NCBI GenBank assembly: GCA_036736205.1
Contig: DAINMX010000014.1
Coordinates: 1 to 53,956, forward strand
DNA from: XYA12-FULL-58-9 sp001798605
Lineage (GTDB): Bacteria > Myxococcota > XYA12-FULL-58-9
Direction: 5' to 3'
Length of the DNA: 53,956 bases
Shown: one piece after another, positions 7,752-15,531 of the stretch
Numbering within the stretch: position 1 is the first letter of the stretch
How the letters are laid out: each line of letters begins with the position of its first letter
Program-made: the position numbers and the translations under genes
Notes under the pieces: model-generated
Database searches by the model: none
What the model was told of the DNA's origin: nothing
Seen by the model: only the letters and a program-made list of their open reading frames with translations

Positions 7752-9380
7752 ATGACCCACTCAGACGATATGGAATCTGATGCCAATTCCACTGTGGCCA
7801 ACACCCCCCCGGGCTCCTCGTCGGCAGTCGTTTCCCCTCACTCACCTTTGACTGTCGACTTGCCCATTCTCGCAGTGGATGACGAACCCGCTATCCTAAA
7901 GGCGCTCGCACGCACCTTAAACTACAGCGGTTGGCAAATCGATTTGGCGACCAACGCTGCGGAGGCACTCGAGCGCCTCGAGGCGAAGGAATATTCTGTC
8001 GTTGTCTCTGACTACCGCATGCCCGGAATGGACGGTTTGAGCTTTTTGTCGCGGGTGCGCGACCGCTTCCCCGACATGCAAAGAATCATCATTTCCGCTT
8101 GTGCCGACGAAGAGGCTCTCGAGCGGGCGATCAACGATGCCGCCGTTCATCGGATTTTGCGCAAACCCTGGCGGGCAGACAGCTTGCGCGAGGTGGTCGC
8201 GCAGGCGATGGCACACAACCGCACGCGCCGCGAAGTCGCCATCTTGAATGAACAAATGCGCCACCGCAATGAAGAGCTCCTCTATCTCAACGAGCGACTG
8301 TCAAATAGCGTGGCCAAGGGCAACGAAGTGTTGCACACGGTGCGGAGGCGTTGGGATGTCGCCCTGGATGCTATCTCCGATGCGATCCTCATCGTCGATG
8401 AGAACCTGGTCATAGAAGGTGTCAACAAGGTTGCCGCCAAGCTTGCTGGCAAGGTCAGCGACGAGATGGAAGGCCGCGCGTGCCACAAAGCCTTGTTTGA
8501 GCGCCATGCACCGTGCCCCGAATGCCCCATGGGCTCCGGCGCGAGTCGCATTCGTACCCTACTTCGCCAGGACTCTCGTGAGCACGTGTTTGACGCACGT
8601 TCCTACCTGTTGCCCGGAGATCGTCCGGCCTACCTTTGCATTTATCGGGACATCACTCAGGTCATGGAGTTGGAGCGCCAAGCCGCCCACATGGAAAAAA
8701 TGGCAGCCATTGGTCGCCTTGCGGGGGGGGTGGCTCACGAGCTCAACAACCCATTGCATGTCATTTTCACCTTTGGCCAGCTTGCCGAACAGTCGCAGGT
8801 GCCTCCCGAGAAGATGACCCGTTACTTGCAAGTGATTCGCGAGTCCGCTGTTCGTTGTCGGGACATCGTTCGCGCTCTGCGTGATTTCGCCCGGCAGGAC
8901 CAAAACGGCGAGCATCAGCTCGTCGATCTCAATGCCATCTGCAAGAATGCCGTCGACCTCATGGGCAAGCTCAGCAGTCATCGCCTGGAGATGGTCCCGG
9001 CTGCGACGCCACTTCACTGCATGGGTAACGCCAACCAATTGCACCAGGTTATCGTCAACCTCGTCCAGAATGCTGTGGATGCCAGTCCCAAGGAGGGTTT
9101 GATCCGCATCGGCTTCCAATGCAGCGCCGACGAGCTCTGTTTGTATGTCGAGGATCAAGGGCCAGGCGTGCCTGAAGCTGAGCGCGGCAGAATCTTTGAG
9201 CCATTCTTCACCACGAAACCTGAAGGAGTGGGGACCGGACTTGGGCTTGCAATTTCGCACGGGATCATCAATGAGCACGGCGGCAGCCTCACCGTAGGAG
9301 TCGCAGAGCTCGGTGGTGCACGCTTCGAGGCACGTCTGCCGCGGCGCTACGCCAACGAGAACGGGATAAATCAACCATGA
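7752..9380 (+). CDS. REC-PAS-histidine kinase
   Basis: A soluble kinase of about 542 residues with an N-terminal receiver. Receiver: LAVDDEP, phosphoacceptor Asp near residue 87 in VSDYRMPGMDG, and the conserved Lys in LRKPW. A coiled linker leads to a PAS domain carrying a CHKAL...CPECP cysteine set. HisKA follows with His near residue 329 (GGVAHELNNPL), then an HATPase with VNLVQNAVDA, DQGPGVP and GVGTGLGL boxes. Start chosen at 7752 because AGGAG lies nine bases upstream; an in-frame GTG at 7716 is the alternative. No membrane segment. Its stop overlaps the next gene (ATGA), so it and the sigma54 activator form a likely cognate pair. The receiver at the front suggests it is itself a relay element. 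Confidence 0.88.
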   Translation: MTHSDDMESDANSTVANTPPGSSSAVVSPHSPLTVDLPILAVDDEPAILKALARTLNYSGWQIDLATNAAEALERLEAKEYSVVVSDYRMPGMDGLSFLSRVRDRFPDMQRIIISACADEEALERAINDAAVHRILRKPWRADSLREVVAQAMAHNRTRREVAILNEQMRHRNEELLYLNERLSNSVAKGNEVLHTVRRRWDVALDAISDAILIVDENLVIEGVNKVAAKLAGKVSDEMEGRACHKALFERHAPCPECPMGSGASRIRTLLRQDSREHVFDARSYLLPGDRPAYLCIYRDITQVMELERQAAHMEKMAAIGRLAGGVAHELNNPLHVIFTFGQLAEQSQVPPEKMTRYLQVIRESAVRCRDIVRALRDFARQDQNGEHQLVDLNAICKNAVDLMGKLSSHRLEMVPAATPLHCMGNANQLHQVIVNLVQNAVDASPKEGLIRIGFQCSADELCLYVEDQGPGVPEAERGRIFEPFFTTKPEGVGTGLGLAISHGIINEHGGSLTVGVAELGGARFEARLPRRYANENGINQP

Positions 9381-10807
9381 GCCAATCTGATAGGAAGGCC
9401 GTCATTGTTGCGGTCGATGATGAACCGTTCATTCTCGAAGCGTGGAAAGAAGCGCTCGGTGACCGCTTCGAGGTGCGCACCTTCACCGATTCCCTTGCCG
9501 CCAACCGGTTCTTTGAGAGCCACGACGTCGACGTCGCCCTGTTGGACGTGTGTATGCCAAACATGGACGGCCTGACCCTCCTCGAGCATCTCAAGGCAGC
9601 GCAACCGAATGCCGAAGCGATCTTGGTGACGGGACACGGCACCATCCAAATGGCGGTGCAGGCTCTGCAACACGGGGCCTTCGACTTCATGTGCAAACCG
9701 GTGGAGGACCTCAATGCTGCCGTTCGCAGGATTGAGAATGCATTGGAACGCAAGCGACTGCGGGATCTCAACGCCAATCTCTCATCACAGCTCGAAGCCT
9801 ATGGACCCAATACCGACCTCGTCGGGAACAGCCGCCTCTTGGAAAAGATTCGCAGCCTCATCCATCAGATTGCGGATTCCAATGCGCCCGTGCTCATTCG
9901 CGGGGAGAGCGGCACAGGCAAAGAGCTGGCAGCGAGGCTCCTGCACTCGAGCAGCAACCGGGCAAGCAAGCCCTTTATCGCGGTCAATTGTGCAGCGGTC
10001 ACGGACACCCTCATCGACAGTGAGCTGTTTGGTCACGAGAAAGGTGCCTTCACCGGGGCGATGTCGGCGCACACGGGTTTGTTCGAGGCCGCTGACGGCG
10101 GCGTGTTGTTCCTCGACGAGCTGGGGGAGGTCCCACAACAGACCCAGGTGCGGCTGTTACGCGCCATTCAAGAGGGTGAGGTGCGTCCCGTGGGCTCGAG
10201 TCGCAATCGTCACGTCGATGTTCGCGTGATTGCTGCGACGAATGCCGATCTGGAGAAGGCCATGCGCACCGGCGGGTTTCGTGAGGATCTCTATTATCGT
10301 ATCAGCACTTTTCATGTGGATATGCCGCCGCTGCGCCAACGCACTGAGGATATTCCTGCGATTGCTCAATACCTCCTCGCCAAAGCAACCCGCCGCTACA
10401 ATCGTAAGACGCCCTCTTTTGCCGACGATGCCTTGGCAGCCTTGGTCTCCTATGATTGGCCAGGCAACGTACGCGAGCTCAACAACGCCATCGAGCATGC
10501 TCTTGCGTTGTGCAACACCGGTCCGATTGAGCTCTCCCACTTCCCTACTTTCGTCACAACCCGAGCACGCTCCCGTGCGCGCAACAGCGCTTCTGAACCA
10601 GGCACTACTTTGGCCGTTCCCTATGCTGAAGGTCGTGCGCAAGTTCTCGATACTTTTGAAAAACGTTATCTGACAGATCTGCTTACCCACACCACCGGGA
10701 ATCTCTCCGAGTCTTCCCGTCGCTCCGGTATCGATCGGGCCAACCTGCGCCGCCTGCTGAAACGTCACAACATCAAGGCAGAGGACTTCAAAGACTCGGC
10801 TCTCTGA
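9377..10807 (+). CDS. NtrC-family sigma54-dependent response regulator
   Basis: A 476-residue activator with three domains. The receiver covers residues 10-120, with Asp57 as phosphoacceptor (LLDVCMPNMDG) and KP at 107-108. The AAA+ domain covers ~145-385: Walker A GESGTGK at 176-182, the sigma54-contacting GAFTGA loop at 223-228, Walker B LFLDELGE, and the R-finger region LYYRISTF. The C-terminal Fis-type HTH is at ~430-470 (GNLSESSRRSGIDRANLRRLLKRH). All elements for activating sigma54 RNA polymerase are intact. It is translationally coupled to the preceding REC-PAS-kinase, its probable phosphodonor. I did not find a convincing sigma54 promoter in the nearby spacers, so the targets are unknown. 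Confidence 0.93.
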   Translation: MSQSDRKAVIVAVDDEPFILEAWKEALGDRFEVRTFTDSLAANRFFESHDVDVALLDVCMPNMDGLTLLEHLKAAQPNAEAILVTGHGTIQMAVQALQHGAFDFMCKPVEDLNAAVRRIENALERKRLRDLNANLSSQLEAYGPNTDLVGNSRLLEKIRSLIHQIADSNAPVLIRGESGTGKELAARLLHSSSNRASKPFIAVNCAAVTDTLIDSELFGHEKGAFTGAMSAHTGLFEAADGGVLFLDELGEVPQQTQVRLLRAIQEGEVRPVGSSRNRHVDVRVIAATNADLEKAMRTGGFREDLYYRISTFHVDMPPLRQRTEDIPAIAQYLLAKATRRYNRKTPSFADDALAALVSYDWPGNVRELNNAIEHALALCNTGPIELSHFPTFVTTRARSRARNSASEPGTTLAVPYAEGRAQVLDTFEKRYLTDLLTHTTGNLSESSRRSGIDRANLRRLLKRHNIKAEDFKDSAL

Positions 10808-10879
10808 TGCCATCGGGAGCTGTTTAGACAGCTTCAAGGACTCGGCTCTCTGATGCCATCGGGAGCTGTTTAGACAGCT
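10786..10879. repeat. 46-bp tandem duplication carrying a hairpin
   Basis: Just over two copies of a 46-bp unit (10786-10833 and 10832-10879) with one mismatch (A10792 versus G10838). The first copy includes the last codons and stop of the sigma54 activator; the second reaches the stop of the convergent HD-GYP gene. Each copy contains AGCTGT-TTAG-ACAGCT (first at 10818-10833), a perfect 6-bp stem readable on both strands. A bidirectional transcript end is possible, but no T-tract follows. The high identity suggests a recent duplication. Confidence 0.75.
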
Positions 10880-11961
10880 CGCATTTGCAGGTGCCCAATC
10901 TTCTCGGCTTCGTCAGGATAGCGTTCCTGAACGGTGTTCCATACCTCCTGATCAACCCGCATGAAGGCTTGCACGACTTCGGGATCGAACTGGGTGCCCT
11001 TGCCGCCGTAAATCTCGGAGACAGCATCGGCGTGGGTGCCAGCCGAACGATAGGGCCTATTTGAGAGAATGGCGTCAAAGGTGTCGGCCACAGCGACGAT
11101 CCGGGCTTCGATTTGAATTTCCGGACCAGACAGTCGCAGAGGATAACCGGTGCCGTCCCAACGCTCGTGATGCTGCATGACAATCGAGCGAGCGGAACGC
11201 AGAGTCTCAAAGCCCTCGAGGACGCGCGCACCCATAGCACTGTGTTGGTGCATGACCTTCCACTCGTCTTCGGTCAGGGGACCCGGTTTGCACAGGATGG
11301 CATCGGGCACGCCAATTTTGCCGACGTCATGGAGCAATGCCCCGTGCTCGAGGGTGGAGACGATCCTACCCTTGAGACCCATTTCGTCGGCGATGATCTG
11401 CGAGTAAGCGGCGACCCGCCGGCAGTGAGCTCGAGTCTCACGGGTACGCAGGTCGAGGGCGTTGAGCAACGCCTCCGCCATCAGCGCCTCACTTCGGGCA
11501 AGAGCCTTTTCGAGGGCCGATTTCTGTTCATCCAGGTTGCGGGTGTGTTCGATGGCATTCGTGGTGACCTGGCTTTGGGTAACTTTCTCCCAATGGGTCT
11601 CGATGCCCCTTCGCATCATCGAAGCCAGCTCGTCCGAGTCCCAAGGCTTGGAGATGAGATTGCTGATGCCGTGTTCATTGATGGCCTCCATGGCCACATC
11701 CAGATTGCATTGGCCGCTGATGACCATGAACGTGGCGTTGGGCAAATGCGAGCGCAGTTGGTCGATGAGCTCGAGGCCATGCACCTCAGGCATCCAATAA
11801 TCTGTGGCAACAACCGCATAGTCATTCTCAGCCGCCAGACTCAGGGCCGCAGCAGGACTCTCGGCAGTGTCGACGTCAAATCCGTGGCGTTTGAGAGTGC
11901 GAGATAGCGCGCTAAGAACCAGTTTTTCGTCGTCCACACACAAGATCTTTTCGGCGAGCAT
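10870..11961 (-). CDS. REC/HD-GYP cyclic-di-GMP phosphodiesterase (RpfG-like)
   Basis: About 363 residues. The receiver covers residues 1-120 with Asp54 as phosphoacceptor (VVATDYWMPEVHG) and Lys in SKPW. A coiled linker precedes an HD-GYP domain from ~170 on: ETRAHCRRV, the metal-binding HD in LLHDVGKIG, and HHERWDGTGYP, the signature. Such domains hydrolyse c-di-GMP at a bi- or trinuclear metal site; all signature residues are present. I start at the ATG at 11961 because AGGAGGCTGAAC precedes it; an upstream GTG/ATG frame to 12006 lacks this. It is convergent with the sigma54 activator. Its receiver closely resembles that of the REC-PAS-kinase in the KPW motif, which would fit a shared phosphodonor. 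That is inference. Confidence 0.9.
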   Translation of the reverse strand: MLAEKILCVDDEKLVLSALSRTLKRHGFDVDTAESPAAALSLAAENDYAVVATDYWMPEVHGLELIDQLRSHLPNATFMVISGQCNLDVAMEAINEHGISNLISKPWDSDELASMMRRGIETHWEKVTQSQVTTNAIEHTRNLDEQKSALEKALARSEALMAEALLNALDLRTRETRAHCRRVAAYSQIIADEMGLKGRIVSTLEHGALLHDVGKIGVPDAILCKPGPLTEDEWKVMHQHSAMGARVLEGFETLRSARSIVMQHHERWDGTGYPLRLSGPEIQIEARIVAVADTFDAILSNRPYRSAGTHADAVSEIYGGKGTQFDPEVVQAFMRVDQEVWNTVQERYPDEAEKIGHLQMRAV

Positions 11962-12178
11962 GTTCAGCCTCCTGTTGTGTTCAAGAGAATGCAATCCGCG
12001 GGCCAACTTCCATGTCGGATTTCCGTTGGAAATCGTGCAGCAAATGTGCGTTTCTGCAGCCGACCTGCCGGTTACCAGACCCTGGGTAGAACTGCCCCAG
12101 AGGCACTAGCCGTGATGGCACAAGGAAACAAGGCGCTGCACACGCAATCGGAGAAAAAACCGGGGGTCTTGGTGCGGC

Positions 12179-13459
12179 TCACACCTGAATTTGCGCCAAT
12201 AACTCGATGGCATGGTTGGTTCGTGCGACCAGTTGGTCTGGGGAGGGCATGGCGGAGCGCAGCTCGTCGCGAACGAAAGTCTCGATCCGGTTGTCGCGCC
12301 ATTTGAGCCGTTCCAGATCGACCAACAAATCGCAATACTGCAACCATGCTTGCTGAAGTCCCAGTTCGGCAATGGCGCGGATATCTTTCAAACCGTTCTC
12401 ACATTGCTGCTTGAGGCGGACATCGAAATCCTTGAGAACCGCGCGCTGGTTGACTGCCACCAAGAGCTGTGCGTGAGCACCTACATCCAGAAGAATCTGG
12501 AAGCCCTCACTGAGTGACCCTTTACGATTGCCCAGCCAGTCGGCGACTCGTTGGTGCAAACCTCGCAGGTCGTAGCGATCATTGGCGCGAAGGTCTTTGT
12601 AGGTGTTGTCATACAACAGCTCGATGAAGCAGACATTCACGTTTCGGGCCGCTGCCCTTACACGCGATAGATCCTCCTCATCGACACAAGCAGTCTGCTT
12701 GAGAATTCGTTGTCGGAATGCGAGCAGTGCCTCACGAACGGCCAAGGAAGTCGCGAGCAAAGATTGTGCGCCGGGCAGCGCCTGCCCGGTAGATGTTGGA
12801 TCGATCGCTCGAGCGGCGGCAGTCAAGCCGTATTGCAAGGCCTTGAGGACCTTGCGTTTGGTCTCTTCCCCTTGGCTGATGATGGCCCACTTGGTGCGTT
12901 TTTGCATGACCTCGCGCAGCCGTTCCTGGGCAAGAAGCAGCTCATCCGTCAGCATCCGCCAAATCGCCAACAACTCCTCGGGCTTCTGGTTCGCGGTGAG
13001 ATTTGGGCCCGTGGTGAGCCGTGCAAGGGTGTCGTCAATATCGTCGGCGAAATGGCCAAAGGACAAATCAGGGGTTCCTTCGCAGGCAGGCTGAGCCATA
13101 TCGAAGCAGAAATCATCGAGCTCCTCGTTGACAGCATGGACATGCCGCGGTGCCGCACCTGGGTCGAGCACGAGATCAGGCAGTCCTGCCAAGAGTCGGA
13201 TTGTGTCCCCTGTTGCACGCAAGATCTCTCGCGCGCCGCCTGCAATCATCCGCGTCACCGCCTGCTCTGCAGCCATTGATTCACAGGGCAACAAGTCAAC
13301 AGAGCTCAACCTCTCATGAATCTTCGTCCCCATGCCGATAGCGAATTGCACACAGTTCTGTAGCTCGATCTCGCCCTCCAGCGATTCCATCCTGTTGTCG
13401 TTGCGGGGGGCTGGTATGCTCCAGCGTTTGTCGTGTTCTGGTTCCATCGCAGTCACCAT
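12179..13459 (-). CDS. Uncharacterised helical protein
   Basis: A 426-residue protein I do not recognise. It is predicted by eye to be almost entirely alpha-helical, with many Leu, Ala, Arg and Glu residues and no signal peptide or clear membrane segment. It has several scattered cysteines but no metal-binding cluster, and no nucleotide-binding motif. The start at 13459 has GAGG seven bases upstream. It is the last gene of a minus-strand trio (membrane sensor-like protein, lipoprotein, this gene) with only 26 bp separating it from the lipoprotein, so all three may be co-transcribed. A T-run within about 25 bases of its stop, near 12155-12160, could belong to a terminator, but I see no strong stem. 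Adaptor or scaffold roles are possible but unsupported. Confidence 0.6.
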   Translation of the reverse strand: MVTAMEPEHDKRWSIPAPRNDNRMESLEGEIELQNCVQFAIGMGTKIHERLSSVDLLPCESMAAEQAVTRMIAGGAREILRATGDTIRLLAGLPDLVLDPGAAPRHVHAVNEELDDFCFDMAQPACEGTPDLSFGHFADDIDDTLARLTTGPNLTANQKPEELLAIWRMLTDELLLAQERLREVMQKRTKWAIISQGEETKRKVLKALQYGLTAAARAIDPTSTGQALPGAQSLLATSLAVREALLAFRQRILKQTACVDEEDLSRVRAAARNVNVCFIELLYDNTYKDLRANDRYDLRGLHQRVADWLGNRKGSLSEGFQILLDVGAHAQLLVAVNQRAVLKDFDVRLKQQCENGLKDIRAIAELGLQQAWLQYCDLLVDLERLKWRDNRIETFVRDELRSAMPSPDQLVARTNHAIELLAQIQV

Positions 13460-13485
13460 GGAGCGTCCTCGCGTGTGGAAAACGA

Positions 13486-13950
13486 TTACTTGTTCAAGGC
13501 GATTTGGCTGGGTGGATCCTGTGCCAACACAGCGATCTCCCCAAGGTGGAGGAGCTCGTTTTCATAGGCGTAGGTGTCACACACCGCCGTCGACGACTGC
13601 CAGACTTCCTCATTGGGATCGAACTTCACCTCGAGTCGTTTCTCGATCAACAACTTGTTGTCTGCCAACCAGAAGAACCATCGATTACGCATCTGCATGC
13701 CGGAAACCTCAATCGCGGGTGACATTGCCTCGACCACATCACCTGCTTCGGCCGAGGTGTTCACAAGATGCCAGCCCTGACTCGTGGCGTATGCGCTGAC
13801 GATTCGGAGGAGGGTGGTCTGGGTTGCTGCAACCCTGAGTTGTTGTGCCTCGTAGAGTTTCTCGCCGAACCCCATGGTCCCGCAGCCAATCATTATGAGA
13901 CAACCCACCACGGTGGTCATTCCAACAGCCATCTCTCTTGTTTTGCACAT
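13486..13950 (-). CDS. Small lipoprotein
   Basis: A 154-residue protein starting at the ATG at 13950, with GGGAG about nine bases upstream. Residues 1-26 form a lipoprotein signal: basic start, hydrophobic VVGCLIMIGC with Cys as the lipidation residue (lipobox I-G-C; a further upstream Cys also exists). The mature part has GFGEKLYEAQQLRVAATQ, then an alpha/beta region ending in acidic, Tyr-rich sequence. I do not recognise the family. A much longer open frame continues upstream to 14436 but overlaps the membrane gene antisense to nothing real and has no coding character, so the short start is preferred. It probably sits in the cell envelope and may partner the membrane protein encoded just upstream. 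Confidence 0.65.
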   Translation of the reverse strand: MCKTREMAVGMTTVVGCLIMIGCGTMGFGEKLYEAQQLRVAATQTTLLRIVSAYATSQGWHLVNTSAEAGDVVEAMSPAIEVSGMQMRNRWFFWLADNKLLIEKRLEVKFDPNEEVWQSSTAVCDTYAYENELLHLGEIAVLAQDPPSQIALNK

Positions 13951-14080
13951 CGCTGTGTCTCCCTGTTTCGCGTTCAACCATGAGAAATGCACAGCGCGTG
14001 CCAGCGTGGTCGGCGAGTGTGTGATCCGTCTCGTTGTGCCGTAGTTGTTGCGAGTCCTGGGTGGGTCGCAGCCGTCCGTT

Positions 14081-14785
14081 CTATTCAGGATAATGCTTGG
14101 CAAGACATTCGGGACACAAACCATGACTGAGTTTGGAGCTGGTATGCGCGACGAGATAGTCCTCCAGGCGCGACCAAATCTGCCCATCATCGCGAACCTT
14201 GCGACAATGCATGCAAATGGGGATGAGCGTGTGCAGCGTATCCACCTCGTCGCGGGCAGCCTGCAATTCGGTCTCCCTTTGTTTTCGGATCGCGATTTCC
14301 GTTTCGAGCCGTTTGACGGCCATCGTGGCCTTGACAACGAGCCCGTGCAAACGCCCTCCCGCCAAGGCCACTGCAGCGGAGAGTGTGAGTCCCATGGCCG
14401 AGCCTGGAAAAAACTCGCCGACCGATTCATGGACAAAACACCAGGTGCCTATGAACGCGAGAGAGTTGACCGGCAGGGCGAGCCACACCCGGGGGTAACC
14501 GCAAACGAGTCCGACAAGGATGGCAGGCACCATGGCAAGAATGAAGGTGCTATTGCCAAAATACTGATGGGCAAACACGAGCAGGCCATGCCACCCGACG
14601 AGGGCCGACACGAAGAGGAGCAGCCACCGCACCTGCGAGCTGGGCAGCACACACTGTACGTTCAGAACTGACCCGGCGTCTTCGTACATGGGAATAAGCA
14701 TTGCAATAATCAGGCCCACGACAAGCAGTGTTTTGCAACACGTCTGCCTACAACACGGTTTTAACACGGTTATATTTTTCCACAT
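14081..14785 (-). CDS. Membrane protein with C-terminal four-cysteine domain
   Basis: A 234-residue protein. Residues ~15-150 contain four to five hydrophobic segments (for example LLVVGLIIAMLIP and FILAMVPAILVGLV). A coiled coil of about 40 residues follows (KRLETEIAIRKQRETELQAA), then a short domain reading IPICMHCRKVRDDGQIW...HGLCPECLAKHYPE. This CxxC...CxxC tail is common at the C-terminus of bacterial sensor proteins and response-regulator-like proteins, where it probably binds zinc; its role is unknown. No kinase or cyclase domain follows. It opens a minus-strand trio and is divergent from the nine-gene signalling operon across a ~100-bp spacer, so the two units may share control. AAGG lies four bases before the ATG. 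Confidence 0.7.
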   Translation of the reverse strand: MWKNITVLKPCCRQTCCKTLLVVGLIIAMLIPMYEDAGSVLNVQCVLPSSQVRWLLLFVSALVGWHGLLVFAHQYFGNSTFILAMVPAILVGLVCGYPRVWLALPVNSLAFIGTWCFVHESVGEFFPGSAMGLTLSAAVALAGGRLHGLVVKATMAVKRLETEIAIRKQRETELQAARDEVDTLHTLIPICMHCRKVRDDGQIWSRLEDYLVAHTSSKLSHGLCPECLAKHYPE

Positions 14786-14809
14786 TCGACCTTGTGATAT
14801 TTCATGTGG
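14780..14809. promoter_or_regulatory. Inverted repeat in the divergent spacer
   Basis: CCACAT (14780-14785) and ATGTGG (14804-14809) form an inverted repeat with an 18-bp centre. The centre includes TGTGA at 14793-14797. It overlaps the start codon of the membrane protein and lies about 80 bp before the signalling operon. It could be an operator. It does not fit the Crp consensus well. Confidence 0.25.
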
Positions 14810-14832
14810 TTCTGGTAAACGATGAAAACGTA

Positions 14833-14862
14833 GAAAATCTGGAAAATCTGGAAAACCAGGAA
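14833..14862. repeat. Short 9-bp repeats upstream of the signalling operon
   Basis: GAAAATCTG appears twice in tandem (14833-14841, 14842-14850) and a degenerate third copy, GAAAACCAG, follows. This AT-richer stretch is 25-55 bp before the ATG at 14889, so it would lie in the 5' leader or core promoter of the nine-gene operon. Copy-number change here could alter expression. No function is established. Confidence 0.45.
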
Positions 14863-14888
14863 ATCACTCATTCACTGAATTTCTGACC

Positions 14889-15518
14889 ATGGCGAAGACG
14901 ACGAGCTCGACAATTGATGAAGACAGCCTGCTTACCTCCCACGAGGTCGGGCTGCTGTTGCAGGTTGATCCCAGCTCAGTGAACAAGTGGGTGAAGGCGG
15001 AAAGACTTCGCGCCTATCGCACACCGGGTGGCCATCTGCGCATTCGGGCCGGCGATTTGCTGACGTTTCTGCGCCAACACAACATGATGGTGCCCAAGGA
15101 TTTGAGCAAGGTGGGCATGCGCCGCTTGTTGGTGGTCGACGACAGCGAGTTCGAGCTGCGCTCCATCGAGAGGCTCCTCAAGCCCTACGCGCACCGAGTG
15201 GAGTTGTTGCTGGTGAGTCGAGGAATCGATGCTTTGGTGCAGTTCGGCTTCTTTAATCCCCATGCCGTCCTGCTCGACGTCATCATGCCCGGTCTCGACG
15301 GCATCGAGGTGTGTCGCAGGCTCAAAGCTCTCGAAGCGACGCGCTCGGTGCCGGTCGTCATCACCAGTGCCCACCTCACAGTCGAGATGGAGCACCAGGC
15401 CTTGGCTGCTGGTGCCGCGCAGTGTGTGGACAAACCCATCGGCATCGCACGGCTCCTCGCGATCTTACAAATAGACGAGCAAGAGTCGTCAATTCTCACC
15501 GCACAAACAATCGTCTGA
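14889..15518 (+). CDS. Excisionase-type HTH fused to response-regulator receiver
   Basis: A 209-residue protein with an unusual order: DNA-binding first, receiver second. Residues ~13-62 form a MerR/excisionase-type winged HTH (LLTSHEVGLLLQVDPSSVNKWV, with YRTPGGHLRI as wing). Residues ~78-200 are a receiver with acidic pair DD84-85, phosphoacceptor Asp130 (VLLDVIMPGLDG) and KP near residue 190. It is the first gene of a nine-gene plus-strand operon, 13 bp before the ThDP enzyme gene, and is the only DNA-binding protein in it. It is therefore the natural candidate for transcriptional output or autoregulation. The start is the first ATG of the frame; no strong ribosome-binding site is seen. 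Confidence 0.85.
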   Translation: MAKTTSSTIDEDSLLTSHEVGLLLQVDPSSVNKWVKAERLRAYRTPGGHLRIRAGDLLTFLRQHNMMVPKDLSKVGMRRLLVVDDSEFELRSIERLLKPYAHRVELLLVSRGIDALVQFGFFNPHAVLLDVIMPGLDGIEVCRRLKALEATRSVPVVITSAHLTVEMEHQALAAGAAQCVDKPIGIARLLAILQIDEQESSILTAQTIV

Positions 15519-15531
15519 GGGGAGCCTTGGG

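Noticed and set aside
13951..14436. Upstream extension of the small lipoprotein frame
   Set aside because: It has no coding character, overlaps the membrane protein gene on the same strand in another frame, and the lipoprotein signal with a ribosome-binding site starts at 13950.
14793..14808. Crp binding site TGTGA-N6-ATGTG
   Set aside because: Only the left half fits the consensus; kept only as part of a low-confidence inverted repeat.
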